Assembly (NCBI GenBank): GCA_036245525.1 | Contig: BTPG01000005.1 | Span: 121,356,417-121,420,416 of the forward strand | Length of the DNA: 64,000 bases | Origin: Semisulcospira habei | Taxonomy: Eukaryota > Mollusca > Gastropoda > Semisulcospiridae | Direction: 5' to 3' | Shown: piece by piece, positions 31,990-42,926 of the stretch | Layout of the letters: each line of letters starts with the position of its first letter | How positions within the stretch are numbered: the first letter of the stretch is position 1 | Position numbers and translations under genes: made by a program | The notes under the pieces: model-generated | Databases searched by the model: none | What the model was told of the DNA's origin: nothing | The model's input: only the letters and a program-made list of their open reading frames with translations

Positions 31990-33757
31990 ATGTACTCTCT
32001 GCTTCAGTGGAATTGTCGTGGTTTTCAAGCTAACTTTGAGGAATTACGTCTTTTAGTCAAGTTCTATAACCCCTCAGTAATATCTCTTCAGGAGACTTAC
32101 CTGAAGACTTCTGACCCTGTGTCCTTTAATGGTTTTAACGTTATACATAAAGGCTCTGCTTCGGAGAGGCGCTCGGGTGGAGTGGCTCTTCTCATTAGTA
32201 GCCAAATTTTATGTAGCCCCGTTAGCATCGACACCTGTCTTCAGGCTGTCGCAGCTCGGGTTACCTTGAAGAAGACCATAACCATATGCATTATTTTCCA
32301 GCCACCATCACTGCAGGTCTGTAGTGATGATATTTTTAACTTAGTAGATCAACTGCCCCCTCCCTTTATTCTCATGGGGGATTTTAACGGTCATGCTCAC
32401 CTTTGGGGTAGTGACCACTATGATGGCAGAGGTCAGATGTTAGAAGATGTTTTTTCTCAACTTAACCTATGTGTCTTTAACGATGGCTCACCTACATACT
32501 CTAACTCAGATTCAGGATCTAGTTCTGTTCTAGACCTCACTGTGTGTGATCCTTCTCTCATGCTGGACTTTGACTGGAAGGTTCACGACGACCTGTGTGG
32601 TAGTGACCACTTTCCAATAGTCCTGTCATCGGTCAGCTGTGAGGAGGATTCGCCGGTGGGGCGCTGGAATCTCAAGAAAGCTAACTGGCCTCTGTTCGCC
32701 TCCCTCTGTCAGTCTCGTCTTACAGAGGAGGTGGTCATGTCAGCTGAAGAACCTGTTTCTTGTTTTACTTCTATATTGTTGGACGTAGCAGGTGAAACCA
32801 TCCTTAGAACTTCCACATCACTCTCTCGGAAGCCAAGAGTACCATGGTTCAATGAAGAGTGCCTCAAGGCCCAAACAATGTGCAAATCTGCTCAGCGACG
32901 TGCTTTTCATAATCCGTCGCAAGCGAATATTTTAACATGTAAAAGACAGCGGGTGAAAGGCCATTACATTTTTAAACGCGAACGCCGTGCTTCCTGGAGA
33001 TGCTTTGTCTCATCTTTATCTTCTAGGACTCCATCCCAAAAAGTCTGGAAGGCTGTTCGAAGAATTAGGGGCAGGGGTGGCTCGGCTTCTGTCGGCCATC
33101 TTAGAGATGGTGCCAGTTTGGTCGCGGATAAAAAGGCTGTGGCCAATTTGCTTGCCTCCACCATTGCCCATAATTCTTCAACAGAGAATTATTCACCTTT
33201 CTTCCAGAGAGAGAAGGAGAAGCGAGAATCTTGTACTTGTGATTTTATATCGGATAACTCAGAAAACTATAATGCCCCTTTTACGTTTTCAGAATTGCAG
33301 CAAGCCATGTAGAAATGTACTGACTCTGCTGCTGGATTAGATACCATCCACTATCAGCTCCTAACACATCTGCCTGAGGATTCACTCCTTGTACTTCTCA
33401 AGGCCTTTAACCATATCCGGATAACCGGTTATTTTCCGCCATCTTGGCGCCAGGCTGTAGTTGTGCCAATCCCCAAGCCGGGTAAGGATCCTTCCGACCC
33501 GGGCAACTACCGGCCAATAGCTTTAACATCATGTTTATGTAAAACTATGGAACGCTTGGTCAACGCACGACTGGTGTGGCATCTTGAGTCACAGGGTCTC
33601 ATCACAGACCTCCAGTGCGCTTTCCGGCGCTTCCGTAGTACAACTGACCATCTAGTCCACTTTGAGTCTTTTATCCGAGATGCTTTTGTCAACAAGCAGC
33701 ATGTCTATGCACTTTTCTTTGATCTTGAGAAGGCATATGAAACTACCTGGAAGTATG
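31990..33757 (+). pseudogene. LINE B ORF2, endonuclease and N-terminal RT
   Basis: ATG 31990 (MYSLLQWNCRGF) opens a 440-codon endonuclease region with LQETYLK, ILMGDFNGHAHLWGSD, SVLDLTVCD and GSDHFPIV motifs all present. A TAG at 33,310-33,312 interrupts the frame. RT motifs then continue in the same frame: AAGLDTIHYQLL, VVVPIPKPGKDPS, YRPIALTSCLCKTMERL and FFDLEKAYETTWKY, where LTR element B enters. Residues for cleavage look conserved in the endonuclease. Confidence 0.75.
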
Positions 33758-35882
33758 TGTAACGCACGCAGACTTGCCCACAGTCGTACGCACAGACTCT
33801 AGACGCAACAGACGCATACACCGCCACTGACTCAGACGGGCGCATTCATGCGGTAAAACACAACACACGGGCTCCCTTTCTAAAGTAACCTTTATACACT
33901 ATAAATGAAAAAGAACGACTTAAATGATTATCAACTATGTACACTGTTCTATTATCACACACACACGTATCACAATATCTTTGCCAGGCTAGGTCTTAGT
34001 CTCACATTGCCTCCAACCTGTTTGATGTTGTTGCCTGGTTACGTTGGTCCTTCTCACGTCTAGGCGTGAAAGTCCTTCGTCGTACGCTTATTGCCGTCCT
34101 GTCTCTTTGGCACGGACGTCCTCGTTCTCGTACGGTACTCAGTTCTCGTTTTGACTTGGGTGTCTTGGTCCCAGTCAGACTCACTCTCAGAAGAGCTGGA
34201 GGGATGACCTCACGTAGGTCCCACCTGTGACTCGACGTCTCGGCGTCCGTCTTTTCCACTCTTTACAAGAACTCTAAACACAACAACAAAAGTCCCAACG
34301 TAACACTTGCTAGACACACAACATATTGGATCAATGAGAAACGTCACGTAACCTGGCTGATACAAATAACTCACACGTTTATTCACACACACACACACGT
34401 GCTTCATAAACTATTTTCGTATCACCCCCATATCTCTGTCACTATCTTGAAACAGACTATAGCCTAACTGACACTCTTGCTATACCTTACTCTATACCCT
34501 GGAAAAGACTATGCTTACCCAACCACGTACTATCTTCATAGCGGCTTAGACATACACACTTCACAGGGCTCGAAATTAGCGGGGGCCCGGGGCCAAAAAC
34601 CCGCAAAGTTGATTTCGGGCTCGGAAAGTTGAAAAACGAAGGGCCCGCTTGGCCCGCAAAATAATTCGTCTGCTACAGCTAGCTCTACTCGGCAGTTTCG
34701 TATTTGGGCCAAGGGAAGCAACCCACACCGGTGCCCTCACTCACAGTAATAGTATTGTGTTTTTTGTTTTTTTGTTTTTTTTTGTTATTGTATTTTTAGT
34801 TTACTTCTGTTAACTCAAGTGCACATAAGTGTAATATGAATAGATGATTGAAAAAAAAAAAAGAAAAGGCAAAATCTGTTTGTTTAACTTTAGTTTATCA
34901 GGAAGAGTACTGTTAAGTTTAGTTCTCTTTCATGGTTTTGTTTTGAACTTTTGTGCATTGAGGTCAGATTTTTTGTTAGGTTACTCATATTAAAAATTTA
35001 ATGATGTGTATTGTGCAATACTCAGTCACAAAACTGAAAAGTATTATACAAGAGACTCACTTGATTTTTTTTCTATTTTGTTTAATGGCCATTTCAGGCT
35101 CACTAGTCGCTGGAATATGTGTGTCACTGAATGTGTGTGTGTGTGTTTTTTCCCCTTTTTTGTTGGTAATGTTTGAAAGTGAAAGAAAAGGCAAATAAAA
35201 ATGACATCACTCAGCAAAATTGGAAATTCAATTGTTTTTATTTTAGATTATCAGACAAATTGTACTTTCTACTTATTATATTGTCAATAATTCTTTTGTT
35301 TTTTGTTTGCATTATTTTTCAAAGTTGGGCCCCGAAAGTTGCTTGTGGGCCCTCAAATTTTTCAATCAAGGGGCCCGGTGGCCCCCAAAGAAAAAAGTTA
35401 ATTTCTAGCCCTGCTTCATATTCCTTTAGTCATCTAACTCGGTAAACAACTGTATACAAAAACACCGGTTACTTCACCGAATTCTAAACATACTATAACT
35501 AAACCAAACTGGAACACCGCTATACAACCACATTAATCTTACCACGCATACTGTCTTTAACTAAACAACTATCAATACTACATTTATAGAAACATACCTG
35601 AAATCTAGGCTTCAGAGTCTTGGAATGCGGGCTAGGTAACTAACACAACCGTTCCATATGACAAGACAGCCCGCACTCCCGATCTAGACCTCTGACAGAC
35701 ACAGCTTCCGCCTAGAACTCACTAAACAGAACTCACTAAAAATCCCGTGCTAACCATGTCTTACAGATTTCCCGTGCGTCTAGTGCCACACGGAATATCG
35801 GCACAAACAAACCGTCAACAAAAACCGTACCGTACTAATCCAACTGTGCGAGCACTATGCACAAGCATAGAGCTTCATCACA
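33758..35882 (-). repeat. LTR (3' LTR on the coding strand) of LTR element B
   Basis: Starts tgtaacgcacgcagac and ends cttcatcaca on the plus strand. Equal to the other LTR apart from a few substitutions and the 850-bp insertion at 34564-35413. Confidence 0.8.
34564..35413. mobile_element. 850-bp nonautonomous DNA transposon with CAGGG termini
   Basis: Inverted ends cagggctcgaaattagc and (reverse complement) cagggctagaaattaac, flanked by the 5-bp duplication CTTCA (34559-34563 and 35414-35418); the intact site is visible in the other LTR. Subterminal sequence is rich in GGGCCC-type blocks, and the interior is T-rich without a transposase. A 5-bp duplication with CAGGG ends could fit a hAT subgroup; this is tentative. 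Confidence 0.7.
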
Positions 35883-36166
35883 ATTCCCCCTTCCTCGGGA
35901 AAAAAAGAAACGACCGAGTTTCTTTTTAAGACTACTCGACGTAATATTATCCGAAAACAGGAAAGGACTAACTTTTACTACCTAGAATACAAGAAAAAAG
36001 ATTACAGCCTTAAGCCTCAACGCACACTCTCGGATCGCACAGCGAAAGCCAAAACAGAACTAACGCGCTAAAACCTTCAGAAATGAAATCGATCCAACGA
36101 CTGCCCACACGATCGCGAGACCCCAGTCTCCGACCTACCTACAATCGCGAGACCCTAGTCTCCGAT

Positions 36167-37735
36167 CTACCTAAATATTGGGTGCTGAGCCGCATTTCTG
36201 TCCGCAACAGAAGTATGCCGTCTCAGACCAACCCGACTGTTGGGCCAAGCCCGCTGACCGATTCCCTGTTTCTGGACGGAAATAACACGTTCCCTCTGCC
36301 CACGAGCACGCTTGCTCTGAGCTCTCGTCACGACTGCACCGCTAGGAACATGAGCTTGCTTAATCGCTCCAACTTTAGCGATGACTGGCTGCACACCCTT
36401 CATGTTACCCAGAACTAAATCAACTACTGGCTCGTCGATGACACACGAAACCAGATCACCTGTGAAAAACTCCGTGTCAACTTCTATCTTAGCTAACTGA
36501 AAAACTTCTATCTTGCCTCCAAACAAAACTACTTTCTGTGTCTCGCCTGTGAACTGATCTGGTCTAACAAGGCTACACCTGACCCACGCGGTCGTTGTAC
36601 CGGAGTCACGGAGAACAGAAACGAGACATCCGTTTACAACCCCGTCTACCAGCGGTAGGCAACCATCTCCGTTAGCTGAACACACCGCGCCCAGCTGTGG
36701 TTCCTCCCTGACTGGGACCGCAAAACTGGCTACGTGAGTGGGCTGCACCGCCCCATCCACCATACCAGGACTGTTAGGACATTGATGAGCCAGATGGCCG
36801 TACCCCTGACAGGTGAAACACTGAATCCCTGAACTACTGCTAGGACAGTCACGACTATAATGACCGTATGCATGACACACAAAACACTGAGTGTCCGAAT
36901 TCGCCATCCGACCACGACCATACCCACGACCAGAAGTTTCTCCTCCCGCGTACGGTTCGCGACCGCTACTGCTGATACCTCGATCACCGCGTCGGAAACG
37001 CAAAGTACCTCTACCGTTACCCAGCTGGGCTCCACGTAAAGTATTGACCCCCCGGTAACCCTCAGACGTGTTAGCGGCGACCAACCCGACTGGCGGTGTC
37101 TCGGTCCTACGCGCGAGGTTTTTCGTAGGATGCGCCATCCGAAAAACCTCCGCATTCTGTACTAACTCGTCCGTAGTCTTGAGGTTACGCTCCCTCAAGA
37201 ATACTGCTAGATCCTTGGAAACGCTACCAAAGAACTGTTCAGCCAACATGAGATCGAACAATGCGTCGTACGTGTGGTCGATCTTTGACAGTTCGACCCA
37301 ACGTATGAGCAAATGGGACAATCGTTTGCCAAACGACATAAACGATTCCCCTGTCTCTGGCCGACAAGCTCTCAAGCGTTCCCTAAAACCTTCCGCATTA
37401 CACTGGAACTTCTGCAAGAGACACTCCTTCAAAGTCTCGTACTCTATGTTCCCCGAAACGGTCAAACTATGGTAAAGACTCAAGGCCTGTCCCTCAAGCA
37501 CAGATGAAAGCAAAACGGGCCAGTTGGCAGGAGGCCAACTCAACGCCTGCGCATGAGACTCAAAACGGCACAAAAAAGCGTCAATAGAGTCCACGGACTC
37601 TTTAAACATCGGCAGTTTAGGAAAATTGCGTATGCCTCGGCCTACTGAATCACTATCTGGTCTAGATCCCGCATCTCGAGCTAACTGTATTTGTACATCC
37701 CTATCTTTCTCCTCTTTCTCTCTCTGGTATTCCAA
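36167..37735 (-). CDS. gag: Gag core, zinc knuckles and protease remnant of LTR element B
   Basis: Open for 522 codons. A Gag core (about residues 35-215: FPKLPMFKESVDSIDAFL, FRERLRACRPETGESFMSF) is followed by an Arg/Gly-rich region, two zinc knuckles (CFVCHAYGHYSRDC and CFTCQGYGHLAHQC) and a retropepsin-like domain with LRDSGTTTAWVR, having DSG at the active site, and VDLVLGNM. A basic tail follows and the frame stops just before the polypurine region. No RT, RNase H or integrase follows, so any mobility would require another element's enzymes. Upstream in another frame lies its coiled-coil N-terminus. Confidence 0.75.
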   Translation of the reverse strand: MEYQREKEEKDRDVQIQLARDAGSRPDSDSVGRGIRNFPKLPMFKESVDSIDAFLCRFESHAQALSWPPANWPVLLSSVLEGQALSLYHSLTVSGNIEYETLKECLLQKFQCNAEGFRERLRACRPETGESFMSFGKRLSHLLIRWVELSKIDHTYDALFDLMLAEQFFGSVSKDLAVFLRERNLKTTDELVQNAEVFRMAHPTKNLARRTETPPVGLVAANTSEGYRGVNTLRGAQLGNGRGTLRFRRGDRGISSSGREPYAGGETSGRGYGRGRMANSDTQCFVCHAYGHYSRDCPSSSSGIQCFTCQGYGHLAHQCPNSPGMVDGAVQPTHVASFAVPVREEPQLGAVCSANGDGCLPLVDGVVNGCLVSVLRDSGTTTAWVRCSLVRPDQFTGETQKVVLFGGKIEVFQLAKIEVDTEFFTGDLVSCVIDEPVVDLVLGNMKGVQPVIAKVGAIKQAHVPSGAVVTRAQSKRARGQRERVISVQKQGIGQRAWPNSRVGLRRHTSVADRNAAQHPIFR

Positions 37736-37785
37736 TTCTTTCTCTCTTAAGGCATGTTCCCTCGCGTCCTTCTCTCTCTGAAACG

Positions 37786-38382
37786 CTAGAGACTTCTCGT
37801 CTTTCTCTGAAACGCTCTCTCTTCTCTTTCTCTCTCTCTCTGTACTTCTAATTCCTTCTCCTTAAAGACTCTTTCTTTCTCTTCTCGCTCTCTCTGAACT
37901 TCTAATTCTTTCTCCTTTAAGACTCTTTCTTTCTCTTCTCGCTCTCTCTGAGCTTCTAACTCTTTCTCCTTTAGCTCCATTTCCTCTTTCTTAAGTATTC
38001 TGTCTTTCTCTTCTCTCTCTCTCTGAATTTCTAGCTCTTTCTCCTCCCTCTGTATCTGCATTTCCAACTCCTCCTCTCTAAGTCTACGAATTTCTAGTTC
38101 TTTCTCGTCCCTCACCCTCTGAACCTCTAACTCTTTCTCCTTTAAGGCTTTCTGAACCTCTAGTTCCTCTTTCTTAAGTACTCTCTCTTCCCTTTCTCTC
38201 TGAGCTTCTCTTTCTCTCGCTCTATCCTCTCTATCCCTACATTTCTCTACGTAATCAAAAAGCTTCTCATCCTTAAGTCCTAACCTTTCACCCTGTTTAA
38301 TGTAAGCCTCTACCGGGTCTACCTCCATATTTGCTACAACAACTTCCCAAAACTTGAAAACGTAAATATACAAATACCACAA
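37786..38382 (-). pseudogene. gag: Coiled-coil N-terminal Gag region of LTR element B
   Basis: Starts in-frame at 38382; the likely ATG is 38328 (MEVDPVEAYIKQGERLGLKD). It then becomes a long Glu/Arg/Lys coiled coil built from degenerate repeats such as KEKELEVQREREEKER. The stop near 37,786 falls where the main Gag frame, still in the same style of repeat (REKEKDREV-like), takes over in another frame, so a small indel in the CT-rich repeat separates them. Probably oligomerises the Gag shell. Confidence 0.65.
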
Positions 38383-38708
38383 CCAAATGACGGAAAAAAA
38401 ACTTAATGAAATCTCACAATATCAACTTATGCAGAAACAGTGACCTACTTGACGTCCAGATGGAATGAAAAATAAGAACGATAGAAAGAAGAGCAAGGAA
38501 AAAGAACACTACCTATACAAAAGGAAGAAACAAGAACTAGCTCCTCGTAAGATCCCGAAAACTACAGAAATAACGGATCTTACCCCCTAGAATCGGAGAG
38601 GGGAATCTAACACAACAACATGCACATAGCAACAAAATCCTACTCTAAAATCGCTACTCACTATCGCCCGCAGATACTTCTAATCTACCGCTAAAACAGG
38701 GTCACCAC

Positions 38709-39977
38709 TGTAACGCACGCAGACTTGCCCACAGTCGTACGCACAGACTCTGACGCAACAGACGCATACACCGCCACTGACTCAGACGGGCGCATTCATG
38801 CGGTAATACACAACACACGGGCTCCCTTTCTAAAGTAACCTTTATACACTATAAATGAAAAAGAACGACTTAAATGATTATCAACTATGTACACTGTTCT
38901 ATTATCACACACACACGTATCACAATATCTTTGCCAGGCTAGGTCTTAGTCTCACATTGCCTCCAACCTGTTTGATGTTGTTGCCTGGTTACGTTGGTCC
39001 TTCTCACGTCTAGGCGTGAAAGTCCTTCGTCGTACGCTTATTGCCGTCCTGTCTCTTTGGCACGGACGTCCTCATTCTCGTACGGTACTCAGTTCTCGTT
39101 TTGACTTGGGTGTCTTGGTCCCAGTCAGACTCACTCTCAGAAGAGCTGGAGGGATGACCTCACGTAGGTCCCACCTGTGACTCGACGTCTCGGCGTCCGT
39201 CTTTTCCACTCTTTACAAGAACTCTAAACACAACAACAAAAGTCCCAACGTAACACTTGCTAAACACACAACATATTGGATCAATGAGAAACGTCACGTA
39301 ACCTGGCTGATACAAATAACTCACACGTTCATTCACACACACACACGTGCTTCATAAACTATTTTCGTATCACCCCCATATCTCTGTCACTATCTTGAAA
39401 CAGACTATAGCCTAACTGACACTCTTGCTATACCTTACTCTATACCCTGGAAAAGACTATGCTTACCCAACCACGTACTATCTTCATAGCGGCTTAGACA
39501 TACACACTTCATATTCCTTTAGTCATCTAACTCGGTAAACAACTGTATACAAAAACACCGGTTACTTCACCGAATTCTAAACATACTATAACTAAACCAA
39601 ACCGGAACACCGCTATACAACCACATTAATCTTACCACGCATACTGTCTTTAACTAAACAACTATCAATACTACGTTTATAGAAACATACCTGAAATCTA
39701 GGCTTCAGAGTCTTGGAATGCGGGCTAGGTAACTCAAACACAACCGTTCCATACGACAAGACAGCCCGCACTCCCGATCTAGACCTCTGACAGACACAGC
39801 TTCCGCCTAGAACTCACTAAACAGAACTCACTAAAAATCCCGTGCTAACCATGTCTTACAGATTTCCCGTGCGTCTAGTGCCACACGGAATATCGGCACA
39901 AACAAACCGTCAACAAAAACCGTACCGTACTAATCCAACTGTGCGAGCACTATGCACAAGCATAGAGCTTCATCACA
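38709..39977 (-). repeat. LTR (5' LTR on the coding strand) of LTR element B
   Basis: 1,269 bp, begins tgtaacgcacgcagac and ends cttcatcaca on the plus strand. Preserves the empty site of the 850-bp DNA transposon. Confidence 0.85.
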
Positions 39978-41561
39978 TATGGTATAATGTCTGATTTGTC
40001 GGACATGGGTTTTAAAGGGCACCTGCCCGTTTTTAATCACAATTTTTTGTCTAACAGGTCTTGCCATGTCCATGTGGGCTCCACCCTCTCCGACTCCTTT
40101 GAACAGGAGATAGGTGTCGCACAGGGCAGCATTCTATCTCCTGTTTTATTTAGCATTAAAATAAATAACATTGTAAAGGCCGTCAAGGATGATTCTGAAT
40201 GCTCTTTGTTTGTGGACGACTTTGCTTTGTGTGCATGAGGTCGAGGACTTGCGTTCCTTGAGAGGCGCTTGCAGCTGTGCGTTGATCGCATCCGGGGGTG
40301 AGTGTCTCTCAACGGATTCAGGTTCTCGCCCTCCAAGACAGTCTGTGTGCATTTTACTAACCAGACGAAATTTTTTCCAGAACCTAGCCTGAGCATTGCT
40401 GGAGTGCCAATTAAGGTGGCCGAGGAGGCAAAGTTTTTGGGGGTCATCTTTGACAAAAGATTGACTTTCTGCAACCATGTTAACTACCTTAGAACCTCTT
40501 GTCGGAAGGCCCTCAACATTCTTCGTGTCGTTGGTCGTACTGACTGGGGTGTAGACCGCATTGTCTTACTTCGACTGTACCGGGCCCTTGTTCGGTCCAA
40601 ACTTGATTACGGCTCTGTGGTATATGGCTCGGCTTCCAAGTCTGTTCTACATCGTCTTAACACAATTCACCATCAAGGTCTGCGCCTATGTCTGGGAGTC
40701 TTCAGGACATCTCCAGTTCCTAGTCTGTATGCCGAGGCAGGGGAGCCTTCTCTCAAGCTCCGCCGCATCCGCCTCATGCTCAGCTACGTTCTGAAGCTGA
40801 AGGCCCATCCAGACAATTGTGTTTTTAACCCATCATTTGCAGAGATTTATGATGCCCATTCGGGAGCTGTCCGTCCACTTTCCTTCCGTGTCCGACCTCA
40901 TCTGCAGGCGGCTGGAGTGGACCTGGACAAAGTTTCGGAATCTCTGCAACACGTCACTCCACCCTGGCTGCTACCAGTTCCTGACATCTTGCTGGACTTG
41001 ACCGCCCACAAGAAGGATTGTACTCCACCAGCCATATACCAACAGAGCCTCAATGAACTCCTTTCAATTTTTCCTGGCTATTGTCGTCTTTATACGGATG
41101 GGTCCAAGTCTGAGGATGGGAGAATGGCTGCGGCTGCAGTGTCCTCTCGCCATCTGAGACGCCCATTTAAGCTCCGCCTCCCTGACCATTCCTCTGTATT
41201 TAGTGCAGAACTGCAGGCAATTCTGCTGGCACTCAAGCATGCCTATCAGTCTCGGGAAAGGAACTTCCTGATTTTGTCTGACTCTCTTTCTGCCCTGCAG
41301 GCCCTTCAGGGCGCGGGAACAGACCACCCACTGCTGGTACAGATTAAAGAGCTCTACGCAGACTTGATGAAGGAATATTATGACATCATTTTTATTTGGG
41401 TCCCGGGCCATGTGGGCATCGAAGGCAACAGAATCGCAGATTGTGCTGCCAACAGTGCCCGCAGTGACCCTGTCTCTGACACACAGACTGTTTATAGTGA
41501 TTTTAAACCTGTGATTAGTGCGTACATAGCCCGCGAGTGGCAGTCCGAGTGGGACAAATAG
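39978..41561 (+). pseudogene. LINE B ORF2, C-terminal RT and RNase H
   Basis: Resumes at the Trp-Lys-Tyr site with MSDLSDMGFKGHLPVF, IGVAQGSILSPVLF and the catalytic LFVDDFALCA (about 40,212). A stop at 40,236-40,238 and a shift near 40,300 follow, then 419 open codons: KTVCVHFTNQ, AKFLGVIFDKRLTF, thumb, and an RNase H with its full set of motifs (LYTDGSKSEDG, VFSAELQAILLA, ILSDSLSAL, WVPGHVGIEGNRIAD). It stops at 41,561, before a degraded Cys-rich end. Confidence 0.75.
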
Positions 41562-42124
41562 GAAGGGAACAAGCTGCATGAAGCTCTTCCTATGGTGTCC
41601 GACAGTCTACCTTTCCGCTGAGGCAGCCGCCGTGAGGAGTCTGTCCTTACTCGGCTCCACATTTAGCACACGTATGTTACGCACTCTTACTTACTTAAAC
41701 AAGATGAGCGTCCATGGTGTTTTGCCTGTGATGAGCAGTTTTCTGTTCGACACTTTTTGCTGTATTGTGCTGATCTAATTAACACGAGATATAAACACTT
41801 CACAGCAGACTCCTTGAAGGTTTTGTTCCGGGATGTTCCCCCGGACAGAATCTTCAATTTCTTGAGAGAATGCAATATTTTAAACAAGATCTGAGCGTTC
41901 ATAGACTATGAATTTTTTTATTTGCCCTTTTTGAGAGTTTGTAGACGTTTCTTTTAAAGACATGTGCGACATTTTACTTTTTAGCCTGCCATTTTCAATC
42001 TATATTTACATCTTGTCTTAAGACCTTTCTTTTAGTATGGCTGACCAGATTTTTACCCATCCCGCCGTGAGATGGCCTTAGTCGCCTGCTCGGCATTAAA
42101 CCCAAATAACTAACTAACTAACTT
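41562..42124 (+). other. LINE B degraded C-terminus and 3' end
   Basis: Short open pieces around 41,578-41,770 (for example CDEQFSVRHFLLYCADL-like) are the remains of the Cys-rich C-terminus. The terminal 67 bp (42,058-42,124, ccgccgtgagatggccttag ... taactaac) are shared with two ultra-short retroposed fragments in this window. Confidence 0.55.
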
Positions 42125-42388
42125 TCTCTTGTATTGTAACAAATACACAGCATTAAAGGAATAAGTACTTGGCTAGCCTTTTGAATGACACTAAGAATGA
42201 GGACATAAGCATGTTGCTTGCAAACCTGGACTGTGACTCTATCAGAAAAGTTGCAATGTTCATATTCTATGCACTTAAATTACGCAATGAACAACTATCT
42301 GTGTAATATGATATTATCTATGGGCCAATGGCCGCAAAACATCTGTCCAGTCTGCCCCATAGTGGGGTGGACCCCTAGATGCAGCACG

Positions 42389-42389
<1 letters not shown>

Positions 42390-42452
<63 letters not shown>
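42390..42452. repeat. (GT)n microsatellite
   Basis: About 31 GT units. Confidence 0.95.
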
Positions 42453-42453
<1 letters not shown>

Positions 42454-42796
42454 TCATTATATTATGAGTACCAATTCCAAGAGGAAACTGCATTTTGTTC
42501 TTATTTTGTCTGTTTCCTTTCTCGTCTTGTCATTTGTTTTTTCAGTTATGTAACCTCACCCAAATTCGAATGGGTCGTTGACCTACCGAATAAAGTGTTC
42601 TGAGTTCTGAGAAATGAAAATCATGTCTGTGACTGTCAAAATCAATTTTATGCCAAAAGCAAAGAGAAGGTTGCTTTCAACTGTTTGAGTTTATTTAATA
42701 ATAATGATGATTTCTATGGCGCCTAACCTCAGGTAGAGCTCTAGGCGCCTTACAAATTTCAAAAATACAATTACAAAAACTGTACACAATATTACA

Positions 42797-42797
<1 letters not shown>

Positions 42798-42838
<41 letters not shown>

Positions 42839-42850
42839 TACACACACACT
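42798..42850. repeat. (AC)n microsatellite, left flank of a retroelement
   Basis: AC-rich run ending atacacacacac; the same 12 bases follow the (TTA)n tail at about 44,171-44,182. Confidence 0.85.
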
Positions 42851-42926
42851 GAGAGTGGCCTCCCCTTGGACAAGCTAGCAGTACCCGTTTGTTAGGTCTC
42901 GGAATTTTTCGAGAAATATCCTGAAA

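Larger units (their letters stand above)
33758..39977 (-). mobile_element. LTR element B: gag-protease LTR retrotransposon lacking RT, RNase H and integrase
   Basis: LTRs at 33758-35882 and 38709-39977, with TATG duplicated at 33754-33757 and 39978-39981. The coding strand is minus: a primer-binding site (tggtgaccctgttttagcgg, about 38688-38707) lies inside the right-hand LTR and a polypurine tract (gaggaagggggaatt) beside the left-hand LTR. Only a coiled-coil protein, a Gag core, zinc knuckles and a protease remnant lie between. An 850-bp DNA transposon sits in the left-hand LTR. Confidence 0.8.
29916..42124 (+). mobile_element. LINE B: RNase H-encoding LINE (I/Nimbus type) split by LTR element B
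   Basis: About 690 bp of 5' region (29,916-30,605), ORF1, ORF2 with endonuclease, RT, RNase H and Cys-rich end, and a 3' end at 42,058-42,124 closing in taactaactaac. A 6.2-kb LTR element (33758-39977) interrupts the RT at a Trp-Lys-Tyr codon run, duplicating TATG. Removing it would rejoin the frame exactly, which shows the order of insertion. Several stops and frameshifts make the LINE inactive. Confidence 0.8.
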
